Assembly: GCF_003382685.1 (NCBI RefSeq)
Contig: NZ_KZ859507.1
Span: forward strand, 1-64,000
Direction of reading: 5' to 3'
DNA length: 64,000 nt
DNA from: Halorussus litoreus
GTDB lineage: Archaea; Halobacteriota; Halobacteria; Halobacteriales; Haladaptataceae
Below the pieces are notes generated by a model. That model had not been told where the DNA came from, did no database searches, and saw nothing but the letters and a program-made list of their open reading frames with translations. Each line of letters begins with the position of its first letter. Position 1 is the stretch's first letter. The position numbers and the translations under genes are program-made. Positions 1-9,008 of the stretch are shown in pieces.

Positions 1-24
1 CGGCGGCGCGAAATCGCGCCGCCG
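1..24. terminator. Perfect GC-rich hairpin at the window edge
   Basis: Ten-base inverted repeat (CGGCGGCGCG / CGCGCCGCCG) around the loop AAAT. It lies 45 bases past the stop codon of the leftward helicase gene, so it could stabilise or end that transcript. Haloarchaeal terminators are usually T-tract based and no strong T-run follows on that strand, so the role is uncertain. Confidence 0.35.
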
Positions 25-68
25 CGCGACCGGCCGACCTTGGGGAGTTTGGAACTCGTAGACCGAAT

Positions 69-2417
69 CTACGAATCCTCGCCATCGGTTTCGCCGTCGC
101 CATCGGTCAGTTCTTCGAGCAGGAACCTCGCTTGCTCGCGGTCCAGCGGGTCGTTGGCGTTCCCGCAGTGGGGCGACTGGACGCAGGCCGGACAGCCGCC
201 GACCGCGCCGCAGTCGCAGGCCCCGATCATCTCCGCGGTGTTTGCCATCAGGTCCTCGACCGTCTCGTAGCCCTCCCGAACCAGTCCGACGCCGCCGGGG
301 TAGCCGTCGTAGATGAAGATGGTGCTCTGGCCGGTGTGGGGATGCATCGGCGTCGAGAGCCCGCCGATGTCCGCGCGGTCGCAGAGCAGTTCCAGCGGGA
401 ACAGCGAGATCATCCCGTGCTCGGCGGCGTGGATGCCGCCGGGGAAGTCCCCCCGGTCGGCCATCGTCGACGCCAACTCGTCCGGGACCGTGAAGTAGAG
501 CGCTTTCGTTCGGAGGGAGACCTCTGGCAGGTCCAGCGACTCTCGGCCGAGCGCTTCGCCCGAGGGGTCGCGTCGCTCGAACCCCGTGATCTGCTTGCGG
601 ACCGTCACGTCCGCGAACCGGACCACCACGTCGTCGCGGGTCGAGAGCTGCTTCTCCCGCACGTCCTCCTCGACCGTGATGGTCTTCTCGTGGAGCACCT
701 TCGTGTAGTAGTCGGCCCACGTCGGCGAGAGTTCGGCGACCTCGTCGTCGAGGTCGAGGTCGACCACCTCGTAGGACTGGCCCTGATGGTGGTAGATTGC
801 TCCCGGATGGGCGTCGGTCAGCGCGTCGTCGAACGGGAGCGAGGCGATGGTCTCGCCGTTGCGCCTGTCGAGCAGGTTCACCTCGCGGTCGTCGATGGAG
901 CGGAGGCTCATCTCGTGCTGGGGGCTCCCCTCGCCGTCGTACGTCCAGCGCACGCCGTCTTCGGTGGTCCGCCGTTCCAACAGCCCGTCTGCTTCGAGGT
1001 CGGCGACGAGGTCCGGGAACGACTCGCCGAAGAAGCGGTCGTCGTCGGGCGCGAGCCACGTCTCGCGGGCCGCCGAGAGCACGTGGTCGGGCAGCAGCTG
1101 CTCGTTCGTGGGGTTGACCACCGCGCGCTCGGGGTCGCCCGCGAACAGGTCGTCGGGGTTCGCCAGCAGGTACTGGTCGAGTTGGTCCTCGCCCGCGACG
1201 AGCGCGACCAGCGCGGGGTCGTCGCCCCGGCCCGCGCGCCCGGCCTGCTGGAACGCCGCCATCCGGGTGCCGGGGTAGCCGTCGAGCAGTACCGCGTCGA
1301 GTTGCCCGATGTCGACGCCGAGTTCGAGCGCGTTCGTGCTCCAGACGCCCCGGACCTCGCCGCTCTGGAGCCCCGTCTCGATCTCCTTCCGGCGGTCGTC
1401 CTTCAGCGCAGCCTGATACGCCGTCACGTCGGGCGCGAGGTCGCCGCGACCCCGCTGTCGGAGTTCGTCCGCGCTCTCCATCGCCCACTGCTCGGCGGCC
1501 TGTCGTGCGCGGGTGAAGGTCAGCGTCTGGTAGTTCCGCGAGACGAGGTCGGCGAACAGCCGCTTGGTCTCGGCGTGGTTCGACCGGCGGCGGCCCGAGG
1601 TGCCGGCCTGCGGGTTCTCGTACTCCGGCGGGTTCCACAGCAGCCAGTGCTTCGGCCCGGTGACGCTTGCGTCCTCGTCGACCAGTCTGAACGACGACTC
1701 GGCGGTCCCGGTCACGCTCGCTGCGTGTCCGACCGGGTTCCCGATGGTGGCCGAACAGCAGACGAACTGCGGCGAGGAGTCGAATCGCTCGCAGATCCGC
1801 CGGAGGCGCGCGAGCACGAGCGCGACGTGGCTCCCGAACACGCCGCGGTACTCGTGGACCTCGTCGAGCACGATGGTTTCGAGGCCCTTGAACAACCAGT
1901 CCCAGAGCCGATGGGCGTGGGGAAGGAGCGCGTAATGGAGCATGTCGGGGTTCGTGAGCACCACGGTCGGCTGGCGGTCGCGTACGCCCCGCTTGTCGGC
2001 CCTGCTCAGGCGGCCGGTGTACTGGGCGACCGAGACCTTGCTGCCGAACCCGAGGTCGCGCGCGAGGTCCGAGAGGCTCTCCTCCTGGTCGTTGATGAGC
2101 GCGTTCTGGGGCGCGACGTAGAGGGTGCGTCCGCCGTGGTCCATCGCGCGCTCGAACGCCGGCACCGTGTACGCCAGACTCTTCCCGCTGGCAGTCGGTG
2201 TGGCGATGACGACGTTCTCGCCGTCCCGGACCGCCTCGATGGCCTCGGCCTGATGGCGGTAGAGGCCGTCGATGCCGCGCTCGTCGAGCGCGCCCACGAG
2301 TCGGGGTTCGAGGTCCACGTCGCGAAACTCCCCCTCGCGGCCGGGGACGACCCTGTGGTCCTCGACCTGCGCGTCGTAGTATGGCCTGCCCCGGAGCCAG
2401 TCTATCGTCTCGTCCAC
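69..2417 (-). CDS. DEAD/DEAH-box helicase with C-terminal DUF1998 domain
   Basis: Predicted ATP-dependent superfamily 2 DNA helicase of 782 residues, related to the Hrq1/MrfA group linked to DNA repair. An N-terminal RecA-like domain shows a Q-motif-like region (YRHQAEAI), Walker A ATPTASGKS near residue 75 and Walker B LDEVHEY near residue 185. The second helicase domain carries the GRAGR arginine-finger motif near residue 395. The C-terminal DUF1998 region ends in a cysteine cluster (CDCGAVGGCPAC and a later C) that probably binds zinc. MrfA-like enzymes translocate 3' to 5' and act in crosslink or mitomycin repair in bacteria; that role is inferred here. The gene appears complete and monocistronic, with its promoter in the 168-base divergent gap shared with the ferritin-like gene. 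Confidence 0.9.
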   Translation of the reverse strand: MDETIDWLRGRPYYDAQVEDHRVVPGREGEFRDVDLEPRLVGALDERGIDGLYRHQAEAIEAVRDGENVVIATPTASGKSLAYTVPAFERAMDHGGRTLYVAPQNALINDQEESLSDLARDLGFGSKVSVAQYTGRLSRADKRGVRDRQPTVVLTNPDMLHYALLPHAHRLWDWLFKGLETIVLDEVHEYRGVFGSHVALVLARLRRICERFDSSPQFVCCSATIGNPVGHAASVTGTAESSFRLVDEDASVTGPKHWLLWNPPEYENPQAGTSGRRRSNHAETKRLFADLVSRNYQTLTFTRARQAAEQWAMESADELRQRGRGDLAPDVTAYQAALKDDRRKEIETGLQSGEVRGVWSTNALELGVDIGQLDAVLLDGYPGTRMAAFQQAGRAGRGDDPALVALVAGEDQLDQYLLANPDDLFAGDPERAVVNPTNEQLLPDHVLSAARETWLAPDDDRFFGESFPDLVADLEADGLLERRTTEDGVRWTYDGEGSPQHEMSLRSIDDREVNLLDRRNGETIASLPFDDALTDAHPGAIYHHQGQSYEVVDLDLDDEVAELSPTWADYYTKVLHEKTITVEEDVREKQLSTRDDVVVRFADVTVRKQITGFERRDPSGEALGRESLDLPEVSLRTKALYFTVPDELASTMADRGDFPGGIHAAEHGMISLFPLELLCDRADIGGLSTPMHPHTGQSTIFIYDGYPGGVGLVREGYETVEDLMANTAEMIGACDCGAVGGCPACVQSPHCGNANDPLDREQARFLLEELTDGDGETDGEDS

Positions 2418-2585
2418 GGGAGGGCGATAGGGTCGGGGTGCCTAACGCCTTTCGCCGCGCGGCGGAAGTGGTCGGATCGTCCCGCCGGACTGGACCGTTC
2501 GTTCCCCGAAGTGAAACTCTCGTTTTGGGTTCGGGAAGAATAACTAAGGGACTGAACGTCGTGTTCGCCTTCGGGGGAGACACAC

Positions 2586-3245
2586 ATGGCTGACGACGAA
2601 CGACGACACGGGGGAGGCGATTACGAGCCGGGAACGACGGACGAACGGGTGGGGATGCAGGCACTCGAGGAGCGCGGCCTCGACCCGGTCGAACTCCGGG
2701 AGCGACTCATCGACGCCATCGGTGCGGAGTTCAGCACGTACTACTACTATACCAACCTGCGGATGCACCTCGCGGGCCACGAGGACTACAAGGAGATCAC
2801 CGAGGACGCCCGCCTCGAAGACCGCGCTCACTTCGAACTGGTCGCGCCCCGGGTGTACGAACTCGGCGGCCACCTGCCGGTCGACATCGGCGACTTCATG
2901 GGCCGGGCGTCGTGTCCGCACGCCGAACTGCCGACGCCGATGGAAGGCGAGGGCGTCGACCCGTCGGAGCTCGACGCCGAGGGGATACTCGAAGTGCTAC
3001 TGGAGGCCGAGCGGTGTGCCATCCGGACGTGGAGCGAGGTCTGCGACATGACCCACGGCAAGGACCCGCGCACCTACGACATGGCGAGTCGAATCCTGCA
3101 GGAGGAGATCGAACACGAGGCGTGGTTCGTCGAACTGCTCTCGATGGAGCGCGACGGCGAGATCAATCCGGCGGGCCACTTCGTCCGTGGCGAGCCCGGC
3201 GACGCGCCGTACTCGACCAACCGCCGCATCAACGACTCGGCCTGA
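2586..3245 (+). CDS. Ferritin-like (Dps/DPSL-type) protein
   Basis: Soluble four-helix ferritin-like protein of 219 residues, expected to form a shell that oxidises and stores iron or removes peroxide. Candidate di-iron ligands are E48 in the first helix, the LEDRAH segment around residues 77-82, E142, and the EEIEH segment around residues 173-177. Cysteines at about C110, C144 and C153 recall the cysteine pair next to the di-iron centre in thioferritin (DPSL) proteins. The N-terminal 20 residues are charged and probably disordered. The ATG start follows a GGGGGAGA-like stretch and sits 168 bases from the divergent helicase gene. Iron or oxidative stress control is likely by family but no operator was recognised. 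The exact subfamily is not certain. Confidence 0.75.
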   Translation: MADDERRHGGGDYEPGTTDERVGMQALEERGLDPVELRERLIDAIGAEFSTYYYYTNLRMHLAGHEDYKEITEDARLEDRAHFELVAPRVYELGGHLPVDIGDFMGRASCPHAELPTPMEGEGVDPSELDAEGILEVLLEAERCAIRTWSEVCDMTHGKDPRTYDMASRILQEEIEHEAWFVELLSMERDGEINPAGHFVRGEPGDAPYSTNRRINDSA

Positions 3246-3415
3246 CCATCGGGCTGCAACCGAGAGATGCTAACTCTCGGTCGCGCTCGGTGACTCAAAC
3301 CACGGGAGACGCCCGGTGGCAAAGTCCACCAGGACGCGCTCGGTGAGCCAGCCGCCAGTAGTGCGCCGGTGAACCGTTCCACGAGTAGCGCGCTGGTGAA
3401 ACAACCGACAGGGTG

Positions 3416-3546
3416 GGACTGAAAGGGGCCGCGCGCTCGCGGCCGAAGGCCGAGGTCGTCTCTGCGGGCCAGTATTCGGCGCGCGGCCTGTGCGAAGAGC
3501 GCGCCGAATATCCCGCAGAGCGACCGCGAGCGCGCGGGGGCTTTCT
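3416..3546 (+). repeat. Dispersed intergenic repeat family A, copy 1 (with long hairpin)
   Basis: Fills most of the 416-base gap between the ferritin-like and ferredoxin genes. It opens with GGGACTGAAAGG and ends with GGGGGCTTTCT. Inside is a long two-part hairpin: CTCTGCGGG (3460-3468) pairs with CCCGCAGAG (3512-3520), and TATTCGGCGCGC (3473-3484) pairs with GCGCGCCGAATA (3499-3510). A second copy with the same ends and the block ATATCCCGCAGAGCGACCG lies on the opposite strand at 48724-48849. No coding potential was recognised. The function is unknown; it could be a non-autonomous mobile or RNA-structured element. Confidence 0.7.
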
Positions 3547-3661
3547 AAACATCATTCACTGCAACAGTCAGAGTTCCTTCGGAACCAACGACCGAGAAAA
3601 TCACGTCCTCTCAGTTTAAGAGGCCGTCACGTTCATCCTCGACGGTCCACAATCCGGTGTC

Positions 3662-4024
3662 GTGAGCAGCTACACCGTCGAGATCGAGGTGCCCGAGGAC
3701 TGCAACATAGAGCAGGCCGGGGAGACGGTCACGATAGAGGTCCCGGACACGGAGTACGTCCTCTCTGCCGCCCGGAGCGAGGGACTGTGGCTCCCTGCCG
3801 ACTGCCAGCAGGGCTGGTGTACCACCTGCGCAGCGGAACTGCTCGACGGCGAGGTCGACCAATCCGACGCCAAGCGCTACTACGAGTCCGACGAGGCAGC
3901 CGGCATGATACTACCCTGCACCGCCAAGCCCGAGTCCGACCTCCGCATCCGGGCCTGTCAGTACGACGAGCTACTGGACCTTCGCGCGGAGCACGACAAG
4001 CCGCCGGGGCGGTCGAAGCGGTAA
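3662..4024 (+). CDS. 2Fe-2S ferredoxin, plant type
   Basis: Small soluble electron carrier of 120 residues. The cluster ligands are visible as C-x4-C-x2-C (CQQGWCTTC, about residues 43-51, after the first Cys of the DCQ segment) with the distal cysteine in the LPCTAKPESD segment near residue 87. The fold is the beta-grasp ferredoxin with the acidic surface usual for haloarchaea. The GTG start is chosen because the family begins directly with the first beta strand (SYTVEIEVPED). It precedes the DCC-family gene by 64 bases, so the two may be co-transcribed. Electron donor and acceptor cannot be told from context. Confidence 0.88.
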   Translation: MSSYTVEIEVPEDCNIEQAGETVTIEVPDTEYVLSAARSEGLWLPADCQQGWCTTCAAELLDGEVDQSDAKRYYESDEAAGMILPCTAKPESDLRIRACQYDELLDLRAEHDKPPGRSKR

Positions 4025-4088
4025 GCAGCACATCGCGAGCGCAACCCCCGCCGCAGTTTTACCGCCGGAAATCGTACCCACGACGACC

Positions 4089-4553
4089 GTGAGCGACCAG
4101 TCGACTGAATCCACGAGCGACTCGTCGCGCGAACCCGACTACCACGGCGTCCTCGTCTACGACGGCGAGTGTCCGTTCTGCTCGGCGGCCGCGTCGGCGC
4201 TCCGGCGAGTCGAAGGCGTCGGCGCAATCGAGTGGGCAGACGAGCCCGCCCAACGGTTTCTGGCGACACAGTTCGGCGAGGCTCCGTTCGCGCTTGTTTT
4301 CGCCGATTTGCGCGAGGAGCGGGTGTACGTCGGCCGCGAGGCCGCCCGGGTTCTCTGCGAGCGCGCCGGGATGCCGGTGCTGATCCAGGACGTGGTGGGC
4401 GACAACTACGAGTCCATCGCGGACGCGATCCGGAGCGTGACGGGCGTGGACGAGGAACCGGACCCCTACCACGGCGAGTACCCGATGGCCGACGAGGCGA
4501 ACCATGCGTTCGCACAGCTGGCCGAGAACGCGTGGCACACCGCGAAGGTGTGA
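4089..4553 (+). CDS. DCC-family thiol-disulfide oxidoreductase (DUF393)
   Basis: Protein of 154 residues with a thioredoxin-like fold expected. The family signature is at the start of the domain: YDGECPFCS near residues 23-31, matching D-x-x-C-P-x-C. The rest follows DUF393 (GIEWADEP..., then a helical region with a conserved R and G). The first 18 residues are Ser/Glu/Asp-rich and probably disordered. The GTG start is chosen because it leaves a minimal N-terminal extension. It lies downstream of a 2Fe-2S ferredoxin in the same direction and only 3 bases from the end of the convergent GlmU-like gene. The substrate is unknown. Confidence 0.85.
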   Translation: MSDQSTESTSDSSREPDYHGVLVYDGECPFCSAAASALRRVEGVGAIEWADEPAQRFLATQFGEAPFALVFADLREERVYVGREAARVLCERAGMPVLIQDVVGDNYESIADAIRSVTGVDEEPDPYHGEYPMADEANHAFAQLAENAWHTAKV

Positions 4554-4556
4554 ACG

Positions 4557-5783
4557 CTATCGGTCCCGCGTGACGACCTCGCCGGGCGTGGTGGTCGCGC
4601 CCGCGGAGAGTTTCACGCCGGGGTTCAGGCTGGTGTTGATCGCGGTCTTCGCGCCGTCGCCGACGACCACGCCGAACTTGCGCCGGCCGGTCGAGACGCG
4701 CTCGCCTTTCACCGTCAACTTGACCGCCGCCTCGTCGTGGCGCAGATTCGCGACGTTCGTGCCCGCGCCGAAGTTCACGTCCCGCCCCAGCACGCTGTCA
4801 CCGACGTAGCTCAGGTGAGCGACGTGAGAGCTGGGACCGACGACGCAGTTCTTGACTTCGACGCTGTGGCCGATTGCGGCGTTCTCGCCGACAAGCACAG
4901 GCCCGCGGAGGTAGGCGTTGGGGCCGACGCTGGCGCCCGCCCGGACGAGCGCGGGGCCCTCGATAACGACGCCCGCGTCGACAGTTGCGCCTTCCTCGAC
5001 GACCACGTCACCGCGGAGGTCCGCATCGTCGTGGACCTCGCCGCGAATCGCGCGGTCGAGTTCGCCGAGTTTCCACTCGTTGGCTTCCAGGAGTTCCCAC
5101 GGCCGCCCCACGTCCAACCACCGGTCGAGTTCGACCGGCGAGACATCGTAGTCGGCGACGACGCGGGCGAGCACGTCGGTGACCTCGTGCTCGCCGCGTT
5201 CGCTCGCCGGCACGTCCAGCCACTCGCGGGCCTCCTCGGGAAAAACGTAGGCTCCCGCGTTCGCCAGGTTCGTGTCGGGGTCGGAGGGTTTCTCCTCGAT
5301 GTCGGTGATTGTCGCGTCCCCGTCGTCGTCTCCGTCCTCGTCGTCCCCGTTCTCACCGGTATCGCCCGTGGTCAGAACCCCGTAGTTCGAGGGATTCTCG
5401 ACTCGAATCGCGCCCACGCTCGGCCCCGACTCCAAGAGAGTCGCGACGCTGGCGGGGTCGTAGAGGTTGTCGCCATTGAGCACGGCGAACGGGCCGTCCA
5501 GATGCTTGCGGGCCGCCCGCACCGCGTCCGCGGTCCCGGCCTGCTCGTCCTGGACCGCGTACTCGACCGGGACGCCAGCGTACTCGGTGCCGAAGTACTC
5601 GCGGACCGCGTCGGCTTCGTAGCCCACGACCAGGATGAGTTCGTCCGCGCCCGCGTGGACGGCCGCGTCGGCCGTGTGGGCCGCCAGCGGCCGGTCGGCC
5701 ACCGGCAGCATCGGCTTGGGCACCGACCCCGACAACGGCCGCATCCGCGTCCCCTCGCCCGCCGCGAGAATTACTGCTTGCAT
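4557..5783 (-). CDS. glmU: Bifunctional sugar-1-phosphate nucleotidyltransferase / acyltransferase (GlmU-like)
   Basis: Protein of 408 residues with two domains. The N-terminal nucleotidyltransferase shows the signature LAAGEGTRMRPLS with a following KPMLPV (residues 6-30). The C-terminal half, from about residue 250, is a left-handed beta-helix of hexapeptide repeats (VVEEGATVDAGVVIEGPALV and onwards). Archaeal homologues make UDP-GlcNAc from glucosamine-1-phosphate or UDP/dTDP-glucose for the S-layer glycoprotein and other glycans. An acidic insert near residues 140-155 (GENGDDEDGDDDGD) interrupts the nucleotidyltransferase domain and is probably a surface loop. Substrate choice, glucose versus glucosamine, cannot be fixed from sequence. 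Confidence 0.85.
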   Translation of the reverse strand: MQAVILAAGEGTRMRPLSGSVPKPMLPVADRPLAAHTADAAVHAGADELILVVGYEADAVREYFGTEYAGVPVEYAVQDEQAGTADAVRAARKHLDGPFAVLNGDNLYDPASVATLLESGPSVGAIRVENPSNYGVLTTGDTGENGDDEDGDDDGDATITDIEEKPSDPDTNLANAGAYVFPEEAREWLDVPASERGEHEVTDVLARVVADYDVSPVELDRWLDVGRPWELLEANEWKLGELDRAIRGEVHDDADLRGDVVVEEGATVDAGVVIEGPALVRAGASVGPNAYLRGPVLVGENAAIGHSVEVKNCVVGPSSHVAHLSYVGDSVLGRDVNFGAGTNVANLRHDEAAVKLTVKGERVSTGRRKFGVVVGDGAKTAINTSLNPGVKLSAGATTTPGEVVTRDR

Positions 5784-6072
5784 GGCCGAGACGTTCGGAG
5801 GCTACCCCCTAAAGCCCCCGGAGTCGGATTACTACTTAATGGCCGTGACCCATACTGGCGCGTCCTTTTACGTGCTGACTAACTCTGTTGCAGTAGCACT
5901 CGTCAAAGAAGACCTCCTGCGCGTTCGAGAACTGCGAAGCACCTCGAAGTCACGAACCACTTTCCAGGGTAACAACTTAATACGCGTCGTACCGTCATCG
6001 ACTACAACTCCCGAACATCCCGTGACGTCTACTACACCGAGCAACGTATCCGGAACCGACGATAGACCACGA

Positions 6073-7164
6073 ATGAACATCGATACATCAGACAGGCGAC
6101 GACTGGAAGAGTGCTCCAACGTCCTCCTGCTGGCACCGTTGACGCCGACGGGCAATCGCGCCTGTTTAGAACTGCTCGCAGCGACCGCCCCGCCCGAGGA
6201 AGCGAACGTCGCTGCCGTCACGTACACGCCGCCGCCCGAGACGTGGATCTCCGACTGGAACGCGCACGTCGACCGTCTCCCCGCGGAACTGTCGTTCATC
6301 CACGCCAACACGGTCGAGACGACCGGCGAGGACGGGGAAAACGGCGTTCCGGAGGGGGTCACCGTGTCGCGGGTCGACCCGAACCAGCCGATGGACATCA
6401 TCGCGCCACTCAGCGAACAGCTCACCCGCTGGGCGGACAACGGCAACCAGACGCTGGTGTCGGTCCAGACGCTGACAGTCCTGCTGGAGTACGTCGACTT
6501 CGACACCGCGTTCCGGTATCTCCACATCCTCACCCACCGGGTGCAGGCGGCCGACGCCATCGGCTTCTACCACATGGACCCGGACATCCACGACGAGGAG
6601 ACGGTGAACACGCTCAAGACGCTGTTCGACGCGGTGGTCGAGGTGAGCGACGACGGCGAGACATGGTCGGTGCGCGAGACGTACGGCGACCGGTCGGCGA
6701 CCAGCGACCACGTCCAGTCCCACGACACCGACGTGTCCGCGCCCGACTCCGAGGAGGGGCTGTTCGCGTCCATCCGGGACTCGCTCAGCGGTGTCTTCTC
6801 GGGGCAGGACCGGTCGTCGTCCGGCGGCGTCGACGACACGAACGCCGACGGGACGACCAGTGCCGCCCCGCAGACCGGCCGACAGACATCGGCGGACTCG
6901 GGCGTCGACGACCTCCCGGACGACGTGATGCTCACGGACGAGGACCGCATCCGGGAACTGCTCACCCAGTACGGCGGCCGGATGAAGCAGGCGGACGTGA
7001 CCGAGGAGACCGACTGGTCGAAGTCGACGGTGAGCCGGAAGCTCTCGAAGATGGAGGAGAAGGGCCTCATCACCCGCGTACAGGTGGGCCGGGGTAACCT
7101 CGTCTTCCTGAGCGGCTACGAACCGGAGACGGCCAAATCACCCTTCGAGCAGGAGACGGACTGA
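6073..7164 (+). CDS. DUF7504-type protein with C-terminal winged helix (probable regulator)
   Basis: Haloarchaeal protein of about 363 residues. The N-terminal domain (residues 1-200) resembles the RecA-like DUF7504 fold (NVLLLAPLTPTGNRACLELL, then LLEYVDFDTAFRYLHIL) but lacks a recognisable Walker A. A Ser/Asp/Gly-rich linker spans roughly residues 215-285. The C-terminal 70 residues form a winged helix-turn-helix of DUF7343 type (EDRIRELLTQYGGRMKQADV, then SKSTVSRKLSKMEEKGLI). It is likely a membrane-independent transcription regulator. The ATG at 6073 is chosen because the conserved domain begins there; an upstream in-frame GTG at about 6022 is possible. A TATA-like ACTTAATAC lies near 5975. 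A response regulator gene follows 180 bases downstream. Confidence 0.75.
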   Translation: MNIDTSDRRRLEECSNVLLLAPLTPTGNRACLELLAATAPPEEANVAAVTYTPPPETWISDWNAHVDRLPAELSFIHANTVETTGEDGENGVPEGVTVSRVDPNQPMDIIAPLSEQLTRWADNGNQTLVSVQTLTVLLEYVDFDTAFRYLHILTHRVQAADAIGFYHMDPDIHDEETVNTLKTLFDAVVEVSDDGETWSVRETYGDRSATSDHVQSHDTDVSAPDSEEGLFASIRDSLSGVFSGQDRSSSGGVDDTNADGTTSAAPQTGRQTSADSGVDDLPDDVMLTDEDRIRELLTQYGGRMKQADVTEETDWSKSTVSRKLSKMEEKGLITRVQVGRGNLVFLSGYEPETAKSPFEQETD

Positions 7165-7344
7165 TCATGAGACGAGCAATCACCTCGTCGCGGTCGGACT
7201 CCGACGGAACGCACGTCAGTCCGATTCGGTCCACGCACCGCCACGACGTCGCGAAACGCCTCGGAACGACCGTCGAGAGACACCCCAGTTTAAGCGTGAG
7301 GAAGTATGAGTGAATCAGTACAACCCGGAAGCGAGAGCGCAACT

Positions 7345-7950
7345 ATGTCCAACGACGCCACAGTGTTGATCGTCGACGACGAGAAGCCGATAACCGACGC
7401 GTACGCCCAGTGGCTAGAGGACGACTTCACGGTCCGAACGGCGTACAGCGGTTCGGAGGCACTCGAAAAACTCGACGAATCGGTCGACGTCGTCCTGCTC
7501 GACCGCCGGATGCCAGACCTCTCGGGCGAGGACGTGCTCACGCAGATCCACGAGCAGGGGCTCACCTGCCGTGTGGCGCTCGTTTCGGCGGTCGAACCCG
7601 ACTTCGACATCCTCGAACTCGGCTTCGACGCTTACCTCGAAAAGCCCGTCTCGGAGGCGGACGAACTGCTCGAAACCGTCCGGGCGCTCCTCCGGCGCTC
7701 GACGTACGACGCCCAGATGCAGCAGTTCCTCTCGCTCGCGAACAAGAAGGCCGCGCTGGAGACCAAGAAGAGCCCGGAGGAACTCGACGCCAGCGAGGAG
7801 TACGACGAGCTCTCGGCGGAGCTGGCCGACCTCCGCGGGCAGCTGTCGGCCACCGCGACGACGCTCGACGAGGACGATCTGCGCGCGGAGTTCTACGACG
7901 GGAAGGAGTTCGACGGCGGCGACGACGGTGATGAAACCGACGAGGAGTAG
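7345..7950 (+). CDS. Response regulator with HalX domain
   Basis: Protein of about 201 residues. The receiver domain (residues 6-115) has the acidic pair in VDDEKP, the phosphoacceptor Asp in VLLDRRMPD and the conserved Lys in LEKPVS. The C-terminal helical HalX domain (about residues 120-185, rich in coiled-coil heptads such as KKAALETKKSPEELD) is restricted largely to haloarchaea. The ATG at 7345 fits the receiver start; an in-frame ATG at 7306 would add 13 residues, but a TTTAAG TATA-like box at 7287 is too close for it to be the leaderless start. No histidine kinase lies nearby, so it is an orphan regulator. Confidence 0.88.
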   Translation: MSNDATVLIVDDEKPITDAYAQWLEDDFTVRTAYSGSEALEKLDESVDVVLLDRRMPDLSGEDVLTQIHEQGLTCRVALVSAVEPDFDILELGFDAYLEKPVSEADELLETVRALLRRSTYDAQMQQFLSLANKKAALETKKSPEELDASEEYDELSAELADLRGQLSATATTLDEDDLRAEFYDGKEFDGGDDGDETDEE

Positions 7951-7976
7951 TCGGCCGGACTTCGACGCTGCTGTTT

Positions 7977-8828
7977 CTATCGCTCGTCAGCATTCCACTC
8001 GTCAGCACCATGCTCGTCAGCATTCCACTCGTCAGTACCCTGCCCGCTAGCACCCCGTCCGTCAGCCCGGCGGCCGGACGACGACGATGCATCGTCGTCG
8101 TCGTCCGGCCGCCGGGCGTCGAGGCTCGGCAGGTTCGGGTCGCGGTACGGGTTGCGGCCGTACACCGCGTCTTCGAGGTCCTGCTCGTTGAGCTGTTCGC
8201 GCAGGACGCGACGGAGCCGGTTCAGGCTGGTGACGTCGAGGCCGTACTTCTCGGTCAGCGCCGAGAACGCCTCCTCGTCGGTGATGGAGCGAAACTGGTC
8301 GTAGAGCTCGCTCAACTGGTCGGGCGCGAGCCCGGCGATCCACTCCTGATCGTGGAGCCCGAGGTGGCGCTCGCGCTCGTGGTCGACCACGTGGCGGACG
8401 ACCACCAGCGCGACCTTCGGGATGGCGCGCTGGCTCCCGAACGCCGTCAGGTCGAGGTCGGCCATGATGCCGACCACGCGGTCGCGCTGCCACGGCGTCA
8501 GCGAGAGATCGCTACAGAGCGCGTGAGAGATGCGGAGCTTGTCGAGGCGGTGCATCCGCGAGCTCAGTCCGGTCATCGCGGCGTGGCGCTCCTCGTGGAG
8601 CCGTCGGATGCTCTCCGACAGGTCGGCCTCGGGCGACTCCGCGCGCCCGATCTGGGTCGCGCTCGGCGTGACCGGGCCCCACTGGCGGACGGTCTGGTCG
8701 CGCTGGAGGTCGGCCCGGCCGACCGCGCCGTCGCCGGGCTGCTGGCTCAGCGGGCGTTCGAGCGCGCGCTCGTCGCCGCGCGGGCCTGACTGCCACGTAG
8801 CCTGCGGGTCGGTCCCCCCGTCAGTCAT
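7977..8828 (-). CDS. RNA polymerase subunit epsilon, haloarchaeal type (probable)
   Basis: Protein of 283 residues matching from memory the family annotated in haloarchaea as DNA-directed RNA polymerase subunit epsilon. Its core (about residues 45-235) contains a cyclin-like segment LTPWQRDRVVGIMADLDLTAFGS followed by RAIPKVALVVVRHVVDHER, reminiscent of a TFB-type repeat. It ends with NPYRDPNLPSLDARRP. The N-terminal 45 residues are low complexity. The C-terminal tail of about 50 residues is Asp/Ser/Gly-rich and contains an in-frame repeat of E-W-N-A-D-E units. Its role in transcription is taken from the family name only; biochemical support for the subunit is old and thin. Convergent with the response regulator gene. 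Confidence 0.6.
   Translation of the reverse strand: MTDGGTDPQATWQSGPRGDERALERPLSQQPGDGAVGRADLQRDQTVRQWGPVTPSATQIGRAESPEADLSESIRRLHEERHAAMTGLSSRMHRLDKLRISHALCSDLSLTPWQRDRVVGIMADLDLTAFGSQRAIPKVALVVVRHVVDHERERHLGLHDQEWIAGLAPDQLSELYDQFRSITDEEAFSALTEKYGLDVTSLNRLRRVLREQLNEQDLEDAVYGRNPYRDPNLPSLDARRPDDDDDASSSSGRRADGRGASGQGTDEWNADEHGADEWNADER
7982..8039 (-). repeat. 30-base tandem repeat inside the epsilon gene tail
   Basis: Two copies (7982-8011 and 8012-8039, the second slightly short) of a 30-base unit. The length is a multiple of three, so the repeat lengthens the protein tail in frame. It encodes the repeated E-W-N-A-D-E / H-G-A-D motif at the extreme C terminus. Such units suggest slippage in a non-structural tail. 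Confidence 0.8.
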
Positions 8829-9008
8829 TGGTCGTTCGTACTCGGCGCGAGAAGGTTAAAGGTACGCCCTCGCGGAACTGAGCGAATCGGGATAGGTGTG
8901 TGTTCCGAGAGGTATGGATCTCGACAGTTACGACTGGTAAATTGCTGAAGTCTCTGGCGGCGAAGCGTCGTCACTGCGGAGAATTGCGGTCCGGAGAACG
9001 CGACCGAT

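Noticed and set aside
132..2543. Very long open frame (803 codons) on the plus strand opposite the DUF1998 helicase
   Set aside because: It is antisense to a gene with clear helicase motifs and has the Arg/Val/Leu-rich composition of a GC-rich shadow frame; no domain is visible.
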